Assembly: GCF_040149665.1 (NCBI RefSeq)
Contig: NZ_JBEFLP010000001.1
Span: 1,612,001-1,676,000 of the forward strand
Reading direction: 5' to 3'
DNA length: 64,000 bases
From: Sulfitobacter sp. HNIBRBA3233
GTDB taxonomy: Bacteria > Pseudomonadota > Alphaproteobacteria > Rhodobacterales > Rhodobacteraceae
Part shown: piece after piece, positions 17,870-27,185 of the stretch
How positions within the stretch are numbered: position 1 is the stretch's first letter
How the letters are laid out: the number at the start of each line of letters is the position of its first letter
The notes under the pieces: generated by a model
Database searches by the model: none
What the model saw: the letters and a program-made list of their open reading frames with translations, nothing else
What the model was told of the DNA's origin: nothing
Translations under genes and position numbers: made by a program

Positions 17870-19498
17870 ATGGGCTGGATGCAAGATGAAGCCGGGCTCG
17901 ACCGCGTCGCGGCCAACCATGTCCCGCTGACCCCCCTGTCGCATATGCGCCGCGCCGCGGATGTCTTTGCCAAGCGTACCGCGGTCATCTACGGCAACCA
18001 CCGCGTCACCTACGGCGAATACTACGGTCGCTGTTCGCGCCTTGCCTCGGCGCTTGCGCGCGCAGGGATCGCACCGGGAGATGTCGTGGCGACGATCCTG
18101 CCCAACATCCCCGCGCAGGCCGAGGCGCATTTCGGCGTTCCCGCCTGCGGCGCTGTGCTCAACACAATCAACACGCGCCTCGACGAAGGGACGGTCAGCT
18201 TCACCTTCGGACACGGCGGCGCGAAGATGGTGCTGGTCGACACCCAGTTTCTCGATCTGGCCGAAGCCTCTGTCGCCGCGATGGAGGGCGACGGCCCCGT
18301 GATCGTGGAAGTCCCCGATCCCGACGCGGGCTATCCCGCGACCGGAAGGCACCGCACCTACGATGATCTTCTGGCAGCGGGCGATCCCAATTTCGACTGG
18401 ATCATGCCACAGGACGAATGGGAGAGCCTCGCGCTCAATTATACCTCCGGCACCACGGGGCGGCCAAAGGGCGTCGTCTACCACCATCGCGGTGCCTATC
18501 TGATGACGATGGGCACCGTGATCAGCTGGCGGATGGTGCTTCACCCGATCTTCATGCAGATCGTACCTCTGTTTCACTGCAACGGGTGGAACCATTCGTG
18601 GATGATGCCGCTGATCGGCGGCACGCTGGTCTGTTGCCGTGACATTACGGCGGCCAATATCTTCAACGCGATCGCGGACGAGGGCGTGACCCATTTCGGC
18701 GGTGCGCCCATTGTTCTGAACATGCTCGTCAACGCCGATGCCGCAGACCGCCGCGCATTCGACCACACGGTCGAGGTCTTCACCGCAGGCGCGCCCCCTG
18801 CCCCCGCCACCCTGTCCAAGATCGAGGCGATGGGTTTCAACGTCACGCAGGTCTACGGGCTGACCGAAACCTACGGCCACGTCACCGAATGTATCTGGCG
18901 CGAGGAAGACTGGGGCGATCTGGACACGCGCGGACGCGCGGCGATCAAGGCGCGTCAGGGCGTGCTCATGCCGATGATGGACGACATCACCGTGATGACC
19001 GAACAGATGACCCCTGTCGCCCGCGACGGGACCGAGCAGGGCGAGATCATGATCCGAGGCAATTCGGTCATGAAAGGGTACTACAGGAACGAGGCGGCCA
19101 CGCGCGAGGCCTTCGCAGGCGGCTATTTCCATTCCGGCGATCTGGCCGTGCAGCACGACGACGGCTATATCCAGATTTCAGACCGCGCCAAGGATATCAT
19201 CATTTCCGGTGGCGAGAATATCTCTTCGGTGGAAGTCGAGGGCACGTTGATGGGCCACGATGCGGTGATGCTGGCCGCCGTGGTCGCCAAGCCGGACGAG
19301 AAATGGGGCGAGGTGCCCTGCGCCTTTGTCGAGCTGAAACCCGGCATGCAAGTGGACGAGGCCGCGATGATCGCCTTTGCCCGCGAAACCCTTGCCGGGT
19401 TCAAGGCACCGAAGAAAGTCGTGTTCCAGGAGCTTCCGAAAACATCGACCGGAAAGATCCAGAAATTCGCCCTGCGGAAAATCGCCTCCGAACTCTAG
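17870..19498 (+). CDS. AMP-binding acyl-CoA synthetase
   Basis: A 542-residue adenylate-forming ligase that activates a fatty or other carboxylic acid to its CoA ester with ATP. The P-loop YTSGTTGRPKGVV is near residue 188, the adenylate motif YGLTETYG near residue 328, and PKTSTGKIQKFALR near the end carries the catalytic lysine. The ATG at 17870 (MGWMQDE) has GGGGAG upstream; an ATG eight codons earlier lacks one. It is divergent from the DMT transporter. It probably feeds acyl-CoAs into the beta-oxidation genes upstream; chain length cannot be told. Confidence 0.93.
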   Translation: MGWMQDEAGLDRVAANHVPLTPLSHMRRAADVFAKRTAVIYGNHRVTYGEYYGRCSRLASALARAGIAPGDVVATILPNIPAQAEAHFGVPACGAVLNTINTRLDEGTVSFTFGHGGAKMVLVDTQFLDLAEASVAAMEGDGPVIVEVPDPDAGYPATGRHRTYDDLLAAGDPNFDWIMPQDEWESLALNYTSGTTGRPKGVVYHHRGAYLMTMGTVISWRMVLHPIFMQIVPLFHCNGWNHSWMMPLIGGTLVCCRDITAANIFNAIADEGVTHFGGAPIVLNMLVNADAADRRAFDHTVEVFTAGAPPAPATLSKIEAMGFNVTQVYGLTETYGHVTECIWREEDWGDLDTRGRAAIKARQGVLMPMMDDITVMTEQMTPVARDGTEQGEIMIRGNSVMKGYYRNEAATREAFAGGYFHSGDLAVQHDDGYIQISDRAKDIIISGGENISSVEVEGTLMGHDAVMLAAVVAKPDEKWGEVPCAFVELKPGMQVDEAAMIAFARETLAGFKAPKKVVFQELPKTSTGKIQKFALRKIASEL

Positions 19499-19524
19499 TC
19501 ACGCCGCAGGCGCGGTCGGCGCGG

Positions 19525-19995
19525 TCAGGCCGCCGCGATGTCGCGCTCGAACCGCCAGATCCGCACGTTGCGCGGACCTTCCGAGGTTTCAACCGCGCAG
19601 TCCTCGGGCCCGCGGTTTTCCCAACCGCATTTGGTGTAGAATGCCGCCGCGCGGTCGTTTCCGACGGTGCAGGCCAGCCACGCGCGCGGCGCAGGCAGAT
19701 CCGCCTCTGCCGCGGCCATCATCTCCTTGGCGACACCCGCACCGCGGTGGTCTGCATCAACGTAGAACTGGTAGAGCTCGCTGCCCTCGATCATGTAGAA
19801 CCCCGCAAGCGCCCCATCCTTTTCGGCCACCCACGTCCGGTCGATGCGCGCGGCGGTCCGATTGGCGAATTCAGAGGGGTCGCGCAACCGCACGAGGTCG
19901 GCATCCACCAGCCCCGCGTGGGCCTGATGCCAGCCCAGATGCCAGATGCGCGCGATCTCTGCTGTGTCCGCCGCCACTGCCGGTCTGATTTGCAT
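19525..19995 (-). CDS. GNAT family N-acetyltransferase
   Basis: A 156-residue acetyltransferase with the GNAT fold. IRPAVAADTAEIARIW opens the protein, ADHRGAGVAKEMM (about residues 81-93) is the acetyl-CoA-binding loop, and AFYTKCGWENRG near the end is the acceptor-side strand and helix. It is full length with a plausible ribosome-binding site. It converges on the acyl-CoA synthetase, 26 bp away. The acceptor substrate is unknown. Confidence 0.9.
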   Translation of the reverse strand: MQIRPAVAADTAEIARIWHLGWHQAHAGLVDADLVRLRDPSEFANRTAARIDRTWVAEKDGALAGFYMIEGSELYQFYVDADHRGAGVAKEMMAAAEADLPAPRAWLACTVGNDRAAAFYTKCGWENRGPEDCAVETSEGPRNVRIWRFERDIAAA

Positions 19996-20092
19996 CTGCC
20001 CTCTCCTCTGCGCTGACCATTGCCCCGCTCCTGTCAGGTGCTAATGTGGCGCGCAACACAAGAAACAACAATAGCCCGAGCAGCCCCGCCCC

Positions 20093-21106
20093 GTGACAGC
20101 CCTGAAGAAATACGCGCGTCTTGAAGCGACCGGCCTGTGGCGGGCCAGTCCCGACAGCCAGCGGCGCGAGGTTGTCGTCTCGGTCGGGGATGCGACGCTG
20201 GTGATCTCGGACACCAAGGACCAGGCCATCACGCATTGGTCGCTCGCCGCCGTGGAGCGCTTCAACCCCGGCGTAATGCCGGCGATCTACCACCCCGACG
20301 GCGATCCCGGCGAGACGCTGGAAATCGACGCCGGCGAAACCGAGATGATCGAGGCGATAGAACAGCTGCGCCGCGCCGTGCTGCGCACGCGGCCCCGGCC
20401 CGGGCGTTTGCGCTGGCTCGGCGCGGCGCTGTCGGTTTCGGCCGTGGCGGCGCTGATGCTGTTCTGGCTGCCCGGTGCGATGCGTGACAACACGCTGCGT
20501 GTGGTTCCGCAGGTCAAGCGCGAGGCGATAGGCGTCGCGCTGATGGACCGCCTGCAACGGGTTGCCGGCCCCCTTTGCGAGGACGAGGCGGGCCTGCGCG
20601 CGCTGCGCACCCTCGGCGCGCGGCTGAACACGCCCAAACTCGCCGTGGTGCCCGGGCTGACGCGCCCCGCCTTGCACCTGCCCGGCGGCGTGATCGTTCT
20701 GAACCGGTCGGTGTTCGAGGATTGGGAAGAACCCGATGTCGCGGCGGGGTTCATTCTGGCCGAGCTTGCGCTTCAGGTCGAACGCGATCCGCTCGCCACG
20801 CTGCTGGACGCCGCTGGCCCGTGGGAGAATTTCCGCCTGCTGACCACCGGAGAGATTTCCGACAGCGCGCTTGATGCCTACGCAGAGCAGCTCGTCACGG
20901 CGGAAAAACGCGAACCCGATATGGGCAACCTGCTGGCGCTTTTCGAGAGCACGCAGGTGCGCAGCACCCCCTACGCGCGCGCCCGCGACATCACCGGCGA
21001 ATCCGTCCTGCCCCTGATCGAGGCGGACCCGCAGGCGGGCCGCGCCACCGATCCCCTGCTGGCCGATAGCACATGGTTGAGACTGCAAAGCATCTGCGGC
21101 GGGTAA
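20093..21106 (+). CDS. Membrane-anchored protein with degenerate M48-like domain
   Basis: A 337-residue protein. About 100 cytosolic N-terminal residues are followed by one membrane segment (ALSVSAVAALMLFWLPG, about 105-125). The C-terminal domain has LHLPGGVIVLNRSVFEDW, then GFILAELALQVERDP. This is the layout of M48 metallopeptidases, but the HExxH zinc motif is replaced by AELAL, so the enzyme is predicted to be inactive. The GTG at 20093 is the likely start. The last 34 bp overlap the SGNH hydrolase gene. It may be a pseudo-protease partner or scaffold. Confidence 0.7.
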   Translation: MTALKKYARLEATGLWRASPDSQRREVVVSVGDATLVISDTKDQAITHWSLAAVERFNPGVMPAIYHPDGDPGETLEIDAGETEMIEAIEQLRRAVLRTRPRPGRLRWLGAALSVSAVAALMLFWLPGAMRDNTLRVVPQVKREAIGVALMDRLQRVAGPLCEDEAGLRALRTLGARLNTPKLAVVPGLTRPALHLPGGVIVLNRSVFEDWEEPDVAAGFILAELALQVERDPLATLLDAAGPWENFRLLTTGEISDSALDAYAEQLVTAEKREPDMGNLLALFESTQVRSTPYARARDITGESVLPLIEADPQAGRATDPLLADSTWLRLQSICGG

Positions 21107-21816
21107 TCCGCGACACCACTTTCGCCGCGTTGCTGTCACCGGTGCTGATCTGGCAGGCCGTGGGGCTGCGCCGCCGCGCCCTCAAGCTGCCCGAGGCGAT
21201 CGGGCCACGCCACGGAACCAGCGGCACCGGCATGCCGCTGCGACTGCTGATCGTCGGTGACAGCTCGGCGGCGGGTGTCGGCGCGTCGCACCAGTCCGAA
21301 GCGCTCGCCGGACAGCTGGCGCTGGCCCTGTCGGATCGCCACCACGTCCAATGGACGCTGATCGCACGCACCGGCATCACCACCAACGGGATGCTGCGTG
21401 CACTCGACGCCTACGCCCTGCCGCCATCGGACATCGCGGTCATCGTGCTGGGGGTGAACGACGTGACCCACGGTGCGCCACTGCGGCGCTGGCTGAAAGA
21501 TCACGAGGCGCTGCGCGGCCAGCTGCGCGACCGGGCGGGCGTGCGCCGCACATATGTCGCACAGGTGCCGCCGCTGGGCGCGTTCCCACTGCTGCCCGCA
21601 CCGCTGCGCACAGTACTGGGCCGCCGTGCCGACCGCTTCGATGCGGCGTTACGCCTGATGCTCGACCGGACGCCGGACGCGACCTATATCGCGCTTCCCG
21701 AAACGCTCGACCCTGCGGATATGGCGTCGGACGGGTTTCACCCCGGCCCCGCGATCTATGCGACCTGGGCAAAAGATCTGGCCCGCCGGATCCTCTCCGA
21801 CGGGCCAGAAGGCTGA
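21073..21816 (+). CDS. SGNH/GDSL hydrolase family protein
   Basis: A 247-residue esterase or deacetylase of the SGNH fold. Block I is GDSSAAGVG (nucleophile Ser64), block III is VLGVNDVT, and block V is SDGFHPG with the catalytic Asp and His. A hydrophobic N-terminal helix (about residues 15-32) may anchor it to the membrane. It overlaps the end of the preceding gene by 34 bp, so the two are translated together. The substrate could be a lipid or an acetylated polysaccharide. Confidence 0.88.
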   Translation: MVETAKHLRRVIRDTTFAALLSPVLIWQAVGLRRRALKLPEAIGPRHGTSGTGMPLRLLIVGDSSAAGVGASHQSEALAGQLALALSDRHHVQWTLIARTGITTNGMLRALDAYALPPSDIAVIVLGVNDVTHGAPLRRWLKDHEALRGQLRDRAGVRRTYVAQVPPLGAFPLLPAPLRTVLGRRADRFDAALRLMLDRTPDATYIALPETLDPADMASDGFHPGPAIYATWAKDLARRILSDGPEG

Positions 21817-21839
21817 CAGCTGTTTGCGGTCCGGCAGGC

Positions 21840-23255
21840 CTAGCGTGCGAAGGCGTTATACCCTGCGCCGCGCAGCTTGCTCACCGCGCCGCGCACCGCG
21901 CGGTCATTGGCGAAAGGCCCCGCAATCACCAGACGCGTTGTCGTGCCGTTCTTTGTGTAGAGACCCACGCGCACCGGCAGGCCCATGCGCTGGATGCGCT
22001 TGGCCCGCGCCTGCGCCGCAGCAGGATCGTTGAAAGCACCAGCCTGCACGAAACCACTGCGCGCCACCTCGGCCTTCAGCGCGGCGCGCTTCTGCGCGGG
22101 TTTTACGCCCCGCTGCGTGGTTGTGACCGGGGCCGAGCGTGTCGAATAGACCGGCTGGCGCGCCACCGTCGCGACACGGGCCTGACGGTTCTGGCCGGGC
22201 TGCAGAGCCGCCGTCACACCGCGCCGGATCCGTTTGAGGATCTGGCCGTTGCGGCGCACGATAGTGACCTCGCCCAGCTCGCGCTGCTGGCGCGCGTAAT
22301 CGACGTAAGGATAGACCAGCGGCACGGAGGCTGTGACATCGGTGCCATCCGCCTGATTGATCAGGCGGCGCGGCACTGTCGAGGTCCAGATCAGCGTCAT
22401 GGCCTGGTGTCCGGCCAGCGTCTGCTCGGCGCGGTGCGGGTTCAGCCGCCCGTCTTCCCACACGCGCTTGTACCCCTTTGGGACGCGCACGTTGGTGGTG
22501 TTGACGCGGTTGACGGCCACGTGGCGCGGCACGATCCGCCGGTTCGGAGAGACCGTGATCGGCGCGGCGTCAACGCTTGCCACCCGGCGGGTGCTTGGCG
22601 CTGCGACAGTTTCGGGCCGGTCACCCCGCACGCTGCGCGTGCCGATGATCGGGGCAGTCTGTGGGCCGCAGCGCACCGCCAGCTTTCCGGCGCGGGTGTA
22701 GGCCTGCCCCAGTGGCGACAGGTTCGGACAGGCGGTCGCCGGGTCGGTCACGCGGGCCGTGCGCACGGGGGCGACTGCCGGCTTCTCGACGATGGGTGCG
22801 GGGCGCTTGGCGACCTGACGCACGACTTTCGGCTTCGGTTTTGGCGCAGCCTTGCGCACGACCGGCGCCGGGCGCGGCTTGGGCGTGACCGCACCAGCCG
22901 CAGCGGCGGGCGCGGGGTTGGTGATCGTCACCGGTTCGGCGGCAGCGGTCTGCACAGGCGCTGGCGCTGGCGCTGGCGCTGGCGCTGGCGCCGCTTCGCT
23001 GACCTCACCGGCGAAGGTCGGCTTGAAGCCGCAGACGCCTTGCCGCGCGCGGGTAACACGGGGCACCCATGTGATATTCCCGTCGATCCCGGCACGGATG
23101 AAAACACACCCCTGACTGTCGACATATTGCTTGCCCTTGTAGGAAGCGGGCGGAAATTCAGCCGGTGTGGCCTTGGGGGCGGACTGCGCGAATAGCGCAG
23201 TGCCACTGATCGACCCCAAGATGAACGCTGTTGCTACAAGTCTGGTAAATTTCAT
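21840..23255 (-). CDS. SPOR-domain protein with Ala/Pro-rich linker
   Basis: A 471-residue exported protein. A signal peptide (MKFTRLVATAFILGSISGTALFAQ) is followed by a short Cys-containing globular part and a long Ala/Pro/Lys-rich linker with an (AP)n run. The C-terminal SPOR domain (about residues 395-471: FVQAGAFNDPAAAQARAKRI through GLYTKNG) binds denuded peptidoglycan strands at the septum. I start at the ATG at 23255; longer starts add a second hydrophobic leader. It is probably a periplasmic division or cell-wall protein. It converges on the SGNH hydrolase. Confidence 0.85.
   Translation of the reverse strand: MKFTRLVATAFILGSISGTALFAQSAPKATPAEFPPASYKGKQYVDSQGCVFIRAGIDGNITWVPRVTRARQGVCGFKPTFAGEVSEAAPAPAPAPAPAPVQTAAAEPVTITNPAPAAAAGAVTPKPRPAPVVRKAAPKPKPKVVRQVAKRPAPIVEKPAVAPVRTARVTDPATACPNLSPLGQAYTRAGKLAVRCGPQTAPIIGTRSVRGDRPETVAAPSTRRVASVDAAPITVSPNRRIVPRHVAVNRVNTTNVRVPKGYKRVWEDGRLNPHRAEQTLAGHQAMTLIWTSTVPRRLINQADGTDVTASVPLVYPYVDYARQQRELGEVTIVRRNGQILKRIRRGVTAALQPGQNRQARVATVARQPVYSTRSAPVTTTQRGVKPAQKRAALKAEVARSGFVQAGAFNDPAAAQARAKRIQRMGLPVRVGLYTKNGTTTRLVIAGPFANDRAVRGAVSKLRGAGYNAFAR
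22957..22992. repeat. GGCGCT hexanucleotide repeat
   Basis: Five perfect GGCGCT units and one variant GGCGCC in tandem inside the SPOR gene, encoding an alternating Ala-Pro run. The 6-bp unit keeps the frame, so changes in copy number would lengthen or shorten the linker without breaking the protein. Confidence 0.9.
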
Positions 23256-23345
23256 GCCCGCCCCCACATTATATGGTAGCAAGAATGACAAAGCTGTCGC
23301 CCTGAGTAAAGCGATAGCAGCGACAATCAGCACTTTTTTAGGGGA

Positions 23346-23981
23346 TTATTTCGTCCCGAACATGCGATCGCCGGCATCGCCGAGCCCGGGAACGATATAT
23401 CCCAGTTCATTGAGCTGCGTATCCACGGATGCGGTGACAATCGGCACGTCCGGGTGGGCCTCTTTCATCCGCGCCACGCCTTCGGGCGCGGCAAGCAGGC
23501 ACAGGAAGCGGATGTTGGTGGCCCCGGCCTGTTTCAGCAGGTCGATCGCCGCAACCGAGGAATTGCCGGTGGCCAGCATCGGGTCGACCGCGATCACCAG
23601 ACGGTCCTCCAGCCCCTCGGGCACCTTGAAGTAATATTGCACCGGCTTCAGGGTTTCTTCGTCGCGGTAAAGCCCGACAAAACCGACACGCGCCGACGGT
23701 ATCAGCTCCAACACCCCGTCCAGAAGCCCGTTGCCCGCGCGCAGAATGCTGATCAGCGCCAGCTTCTTGCCGTCGAGCGTGGGGGCCATCATCTCTTCCA
23801 TCGGCGTTTCGATGCGCTTGCTCGTCAGCGGCAGGCCGCGGGTGACCTCATAGGCCAGAAGCTGGCTGATTTCGCGCAGAAGCTGCCGGAACACCGCTGT
23901 CGGCGTCTCGCGGTCGCGCATGATGGTGAGTTTGTGCTGCACCAAGGGATGATCCACCACGGTGAGATGCTGATCGCTCAT
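23346..23981 (-). CDS. upp: Uracil phosphoribosyltransferase
   Basis: Makes UMP from uracil and PRPP for pyrimidine salvage. The 211-residue product begins [19 protein letters not shown] and has the PRPP loop [11 protein letters not shown] near residue 130 and the uracil-binding tail [15 protein letters not shown]. The ATG at 23981 has AGGAG upstream and overlaps the deoB stop by four bases, so it is the last gene of the cdd-deoA-deoB-upp operon. It recovers uracil released inside the cell or by nucleoside breakdown. Confidence 0.96.
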   Translation of the reverse strand: MSDQHLTVVDHPLVQHKLTIMRDRETPTAVFRQLLREISQLLAYEVTRGLPLTSKRIETPMEEMMAPTLDGKKLALISILRAGNGLLDGVLELIPSARVGFVGLYRDEETLKPVQYYFKVPEGLEDRLVIAVDPMLATGNSSVAAIDLLKQAGATNIRFLCLLAAPEGVARMKEAHPDVPIVTASVDTQLNELGYIVPGLGDAGDRMFGTK

Positions 23982-25192
23982 GTCCGGCTCCTGTCTTTCG
24001 CTGTTGCGGGCACCTCTACCCCCAGATGCGCCGCAACGAAAGATGCCACATCCGCAAATCCGATCATCCCCAGGCTTCCTGCGCCCTGCCCCGCAATCAG
24101 CACGGGAACCCGTTCGCGGGTATGGTCCGATCCGGTCCATGTCGGATCATTGCCATGGTCCGCGGTCAGGATCAGCACGTCATCGGGGCGCAGCCGCGCG
24201 ATGAGCCGCCCGATGCCGCTGTCGAACAACTCCAGCGCGCGCGCATATCCCGACACATCCCTGCGGTGGCCGTAGAGGCTGTCGAACTCGACGAAATTCG
24301 CAAAGGTTAAGGATCCGTCGGGGGCATCGTCGACCAGATCGGACAGATGCTCCATCAGCTCGGCATCCGTCCCCTTGCGGACCTCGTCGAACCCCTCCAT
24401 CGAGAAGATATCGCCGATCTTGCCCACGGCAAAGCAGGGGCGGCCCGCGTCCTGCACCCAGTTGCTCAGCACCGGCGCGGGTGGTTTCAGGGCGAAATCG
24501 CGGCGGCGCGGCGTGCGGATGAAACCGCTGTCGGTGTCTCCGGTAAAGGGACGTGCAATCACCCGGCCCACCCGCATGCCGTGCAGGTGCGGCGCGATAT
24601 CGGCACAGAGCTGCAACAGACGGTCGAGGCCGAACACCTCTTCGTGGGCGGCGATCTGGAACACGCTGTCGACAGAGGTATAGCAGATGGGCCAGCCGGT
24701 GCGCAGGTGCTCTGCCCCCAGATCGTCAATGATGGCCGTGCCCGAGGCATGGCAGTTGCCCAGTATACCGTCCGTGCCCGCGGCCTTGGCGACCAGATCG
24801 ACCAGATCCGGCGGGAACGAATGCTCGCGCGCGGTGAAATAGTGCCAGTCCCACGTCACTGGCAGCCCCGCCAGTTCCCAATGCCCCGATGGCGTGTCCT
24901 TGCCACGGGAGGTTTCGGTGGCCACGGCCCATGTGCCGACAGGGATGACCCCGAAGGGATCAGGCAGGCCGGACGCGGCCTCGATGGCGCGGCCCAGGCC
25001 CAGTGCGGCAAGATGCGGCACGGCCAGTGGCCCGCTGCGCCCCTCTTCGGCGGCGCCCTCGGCACAGGCGCGCGCGATATGGCCGAGTGTATTGGCACCG
25101 GTGTCAGGGGTGTCGCCGTTGAAATAGCTGTCGGCATCCGGCGCCCCGCCGATGCCTGCGCTGTCCATCACCGCCAGGAATGCACGCGCCAT
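23978..25192 (-). CDS. deoB: Phosphopentomutase
   Basis: Interconverts ribose-1- or deoxyribose-1-phosphate and the 5-phosphates, moving the sugar from nucleosides into central metabolism. The 404-residue protein belongs to the alkaline-phosphatase superfamily. [12 protein letters not shown] at the start and [19 protein letters not shown] near residue 345 hold the two-Mn centre, and DTPSGHWEL near residue 100 carries the threonine that becomes phosphorylated. Its start shares a base with the deoA stop (TGATG), and its stop overlaps upp. Confidence 0.96.
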   Translation of the reverse strand: MARAFLAVMDSAGIGGAPDADSYFNGDTPDTGANTLGHIARACAEGAAEEGRSGPLAVPHLAALGLGRAIEAASGLPDPFGVIPVGTWAVATETSRGKDTPSGHWELAGLPVTWDWHYFTAREHSFPPDLVDLVAKAAGTDGILGNCHASGTAIIDDLGAEHLRTGWPICYTSVDSVFQIAAHEEVFGLDRLLQLCADIAPHLHGMRVGRVIARPFTGDTDSGFIRTPRRRDFALKPPAPVLSNWVQDAGRPCFAVGKIGDIFSMEGFDEVRKGTDAELMEHLSDLVDDAPDGSLTFANFVEFDSLYGHRRDVSGYARALELFDSGIGRLIARLRPDDVLILTADHGNDPTWTGSDHTRERVPVLIAGQGAGSLGMIGFADVASFVAAHLGVEVPATAKDRSRT

Positions 25193-26496
25193 CAGCCCAC
25201 CCTCTCGATGATCAGCGGCAGTGGCGCGGGCGCAGTTTCGCCCAGCGTGATTGCGGCCTGAACCGCGGCAACGGCGGCATCCGCCTGCGCGGGCCGCGCG
25301 GCGTGGACACGGGCCAGCGGCTGCCCCTTGCGGACGCGGGTGCCCAGCCGGACCACCTCGGCAAGGCCGACGGCGGGATCGACCGGATCGCTTTCGACCA
25401 TGCGACCGCCCCCCAGATCGACGACCGCCATGCCCAGCGCCGCGCCGTCGATGTTCTGCACCACACCCGATTCGGGCGCGGGCACCTCGCGCAGAACCGT
25501 CGCCTCCGGCAGGAACCTCTGCCATTGCTCGACGAAGCGCACCGGCCCGCCGAGGGCCGCGACCATCGCGCCGAACCGCTCGGCGGCCCGTCCGTCGGAA
25601 ATCACCTCACGGATCATTTCCTCTCCGGTCTCGGCGTCTGCGGCCAGATCGGCACGGTCAAGCAGCGCGCCGCCCAGCGCCGCGCAAAGATCCACGATCG
25701 GGCCGGCGTGCACCCCCGTCAGCACCTCCATGACTTCGGCCACCTCCAGCGCGTTGCCCAGGCTGGGGACCAGCGGCTGGTTCATGTCGCTCAGCACGGC
25801 CTGCGTGGGACAGCCCGCCGCATTCGCCGTCCCCACCAGCGCCTGCGCCAGCGCGCGCGCGGCTTCGATGTCTTTCATGAATGCGCCCGATCCGACCTTC
25901 ACGTCCAGCACCAGACCTTCCAGACCCGCTGCCAGCTTTTTCGAGAGGATCGACGCGCAGATCAGGTCCAGACTGTCCACGGTCGAGGTCACGTCACGGA
26001 CCGCGTAGAGCCTCTTGTCGGCGGGGGCGATATCGCCTGTCGCGCCGACAATGGCACAGCCGACATCGGCCACGACACGGCGCAGCCGCGCCTCCTCCAG
26101 CATCACACCGACGCCGGGGATCGCCTCCATCTTGTCAAGTGTGCCGCCGGTATGACCAAGGCCGCGCCCCGATATCATCGGCACATAGGCCCCGCAGGCG
26201 GCCAGCGCCGGCGCGAGGACGAGGCTCACACAGTCACCGACACCGCCCGTGGAATGCTTGTCCAGGACAGGCTTGTCGAGATCCCACTGCAGAACCGTCC
26301 CGGAGGCACACATCGCCTGCGTCAGCGCCACGCGCCCCGCCTCGTCCAGCCCTGAGCGGCACACGCCCATGGCGAAGGCGCCCGCCTGCGCATCGCTCAG
26401 ACGGCCATCGGCCAGTGCTGCCGCGATCCATTGCAGGTCTTCCACGCTCAGCGGCCGGTCGTGGCGCAATTTTGCCAGTATGTCGCGCGCCGCCAT
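25192..26496 (-). CDS. deoA: Thymidine phosphorylase
   Basis: Splits thymidine or deoxyuridine with phosphate into the base and deoxyribose-1-phosphate. The 434-residue protein shows the family-3 nucleoside phosphorylase motifs KHSTGGVGD (near residue 79), [14 protein letters not shown] (about 108-121) and [12 protein letters not shown]. It continues with the C-terminal biotinyl-like domain ending in [12 protein letters not shown]. It follows cdd directly and shares a base with deoB, so the salvage enzymes are made together. Confidence 0.96.
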   Translation of the reverse strand: MAARDILAKLRHDRPLSVEDLQWIAAALADGRLSDAQAGAFAMGVCRSGLDEAGRVALTQAMCASGTVLQWDLDKPVLDKHSTGGVGDCVSLVLAPALAACGAYVPMISGRGLGHTGGTLDKMEAIPGVGVMLEEARLRRVVADVGCAIVGATGDIAPADKRLYAVRDVTSTVDSLDLICASILSKKLAAGLEGLVLDVKVGSGAFMKDIEAARALAQALVGTANAAGCPTQAVLSDMNQPLVPSLGNALEVAEVMEVLTGVHAGPIVDLCAALGGALLDRADLAADAETGEEMIREVISDGRAAERFGAMVAALGGPVRFVEQWQRFLPEATVLREVPAPESGVVQNIDGAALGMAVVDLGGGRMVESDPVDPAVGLAEVVRLGTRVRKGQPLARVHAARPAQADAAVAAVQAAITLGETAPAPLPLIIERVG

Positions 26497-26889
26497 TCAG
26501 CCCCCCATGAACGAAGGATCAAAGGCGCCCGGCAACAGATCCGAGATCCGGCGCACTTCCTCGGCCCCGTCGACCGTTGCCATCGTCACCTGCACATCCG
26601 CCGCACCGAACTCGGCCAGCTTCTGGCGGCAGCCGCCACAGGGCGTCACCGGCAGGGGCGATCCGGCAACGACATAGGCCTCGGTCAGGCGCGTCTCGCC
26701 CGCTGCGACCATCGCGGCGATGGCCCCCGCCTCGGCGCAGGTGCCTTCGGGATAGGCGACATTCTCGACGTTGCAGCCGACATAGATCGCGCCGGAGGCC
26801 CCCCGCAGGGCGGCACCAACCTTGAAGTTCGAATAGGGGGCGTGGGCGTTTTCCCGAACCGCCACCGCGGCGTCGCGCAACTCTGACAT
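26497..26889 (-). CDS. cdd: Cytidine deaminase
   Basis: Deaminates cytidine and deoxycytidine to uridine and deoxyuridine. The 130-residue tetrameric enzyme has the proton-shuttle/zinc motif CAEAGAIAAM and the zinc pair PCGGCRQK, with APYSNFKVGAAL near the N-terminus. It is the first gene of the minus-strand salvage operon. The 296-bp region upstream, shared with maeB, should hold its promoter. Its stop abuts the deoA start. Confidence 0.96.
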   Translation of the reverse strand: MSELRDAAVAVRENAHAPYSNFKVGAALRGASGAIYVGCNVENVAYPEGTCAEAGAIAAMVAAGETRLTEAYVVAGSPLPVTPCGGCRQKLAEFGAADVQVTMATVDGAEEVRRISDLLPGAFDPSFMGG

Positions 26890-27185
26890 CTGTGATCTCC
26901 ATTCTTTCGGAGTGCCAGACTAGCTGTCCCACACCAAAGATGCGACGGGTTTTCGCCCCCTTTCCGCAAGATTACCCTCGCCCCCGCCGCCCCCCTGAGA
27001 TCCTGTCCGGTCACGGCAGGAAAGTGGAGGTGCAGACCCCGCGCGCAGAGGGTGGCAGGCGGCCAACACCCCTTGACGGGGCGACGTCATCCGCCCACGC
27101 TAGCCCGATAGAGGCGGTCATGGCACTTGCCCGACCGAAAATAGTTTAATACTAAACTATCCTGAATACCCCGGGGAGGCCCATC
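26890..27185. other. 296-bp divergent promoter region cdd/maeB
   Basis: A non-coding stretch between two divergent operons. The half near maeB holds a 20-bp inverted repeat and possible promoter boxes; the half near cdd has only the ribosome-binding region. I see no gene or other clear motif. Confidence 0.6.
27141..27160. promoter_or_regulatory. Inverted-repeat operator upstream of maeB
   Basis: ATAGTTTA and TAAACTAT, 8-bp perfect arms with a 4-bp spacer, end 25 bp before the maeB start. The AT-rich palindrome overlaps a possible -10 box (TAATAC) with a weak -35 (TTGCCC, 27127-27132) 15 bp ahead, so a protein bound here would block or direct the promoter. The arm sequence resembles MarR- or GntR-type operators, but no regulator gene is adjacent. 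Confidence 0.55.
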
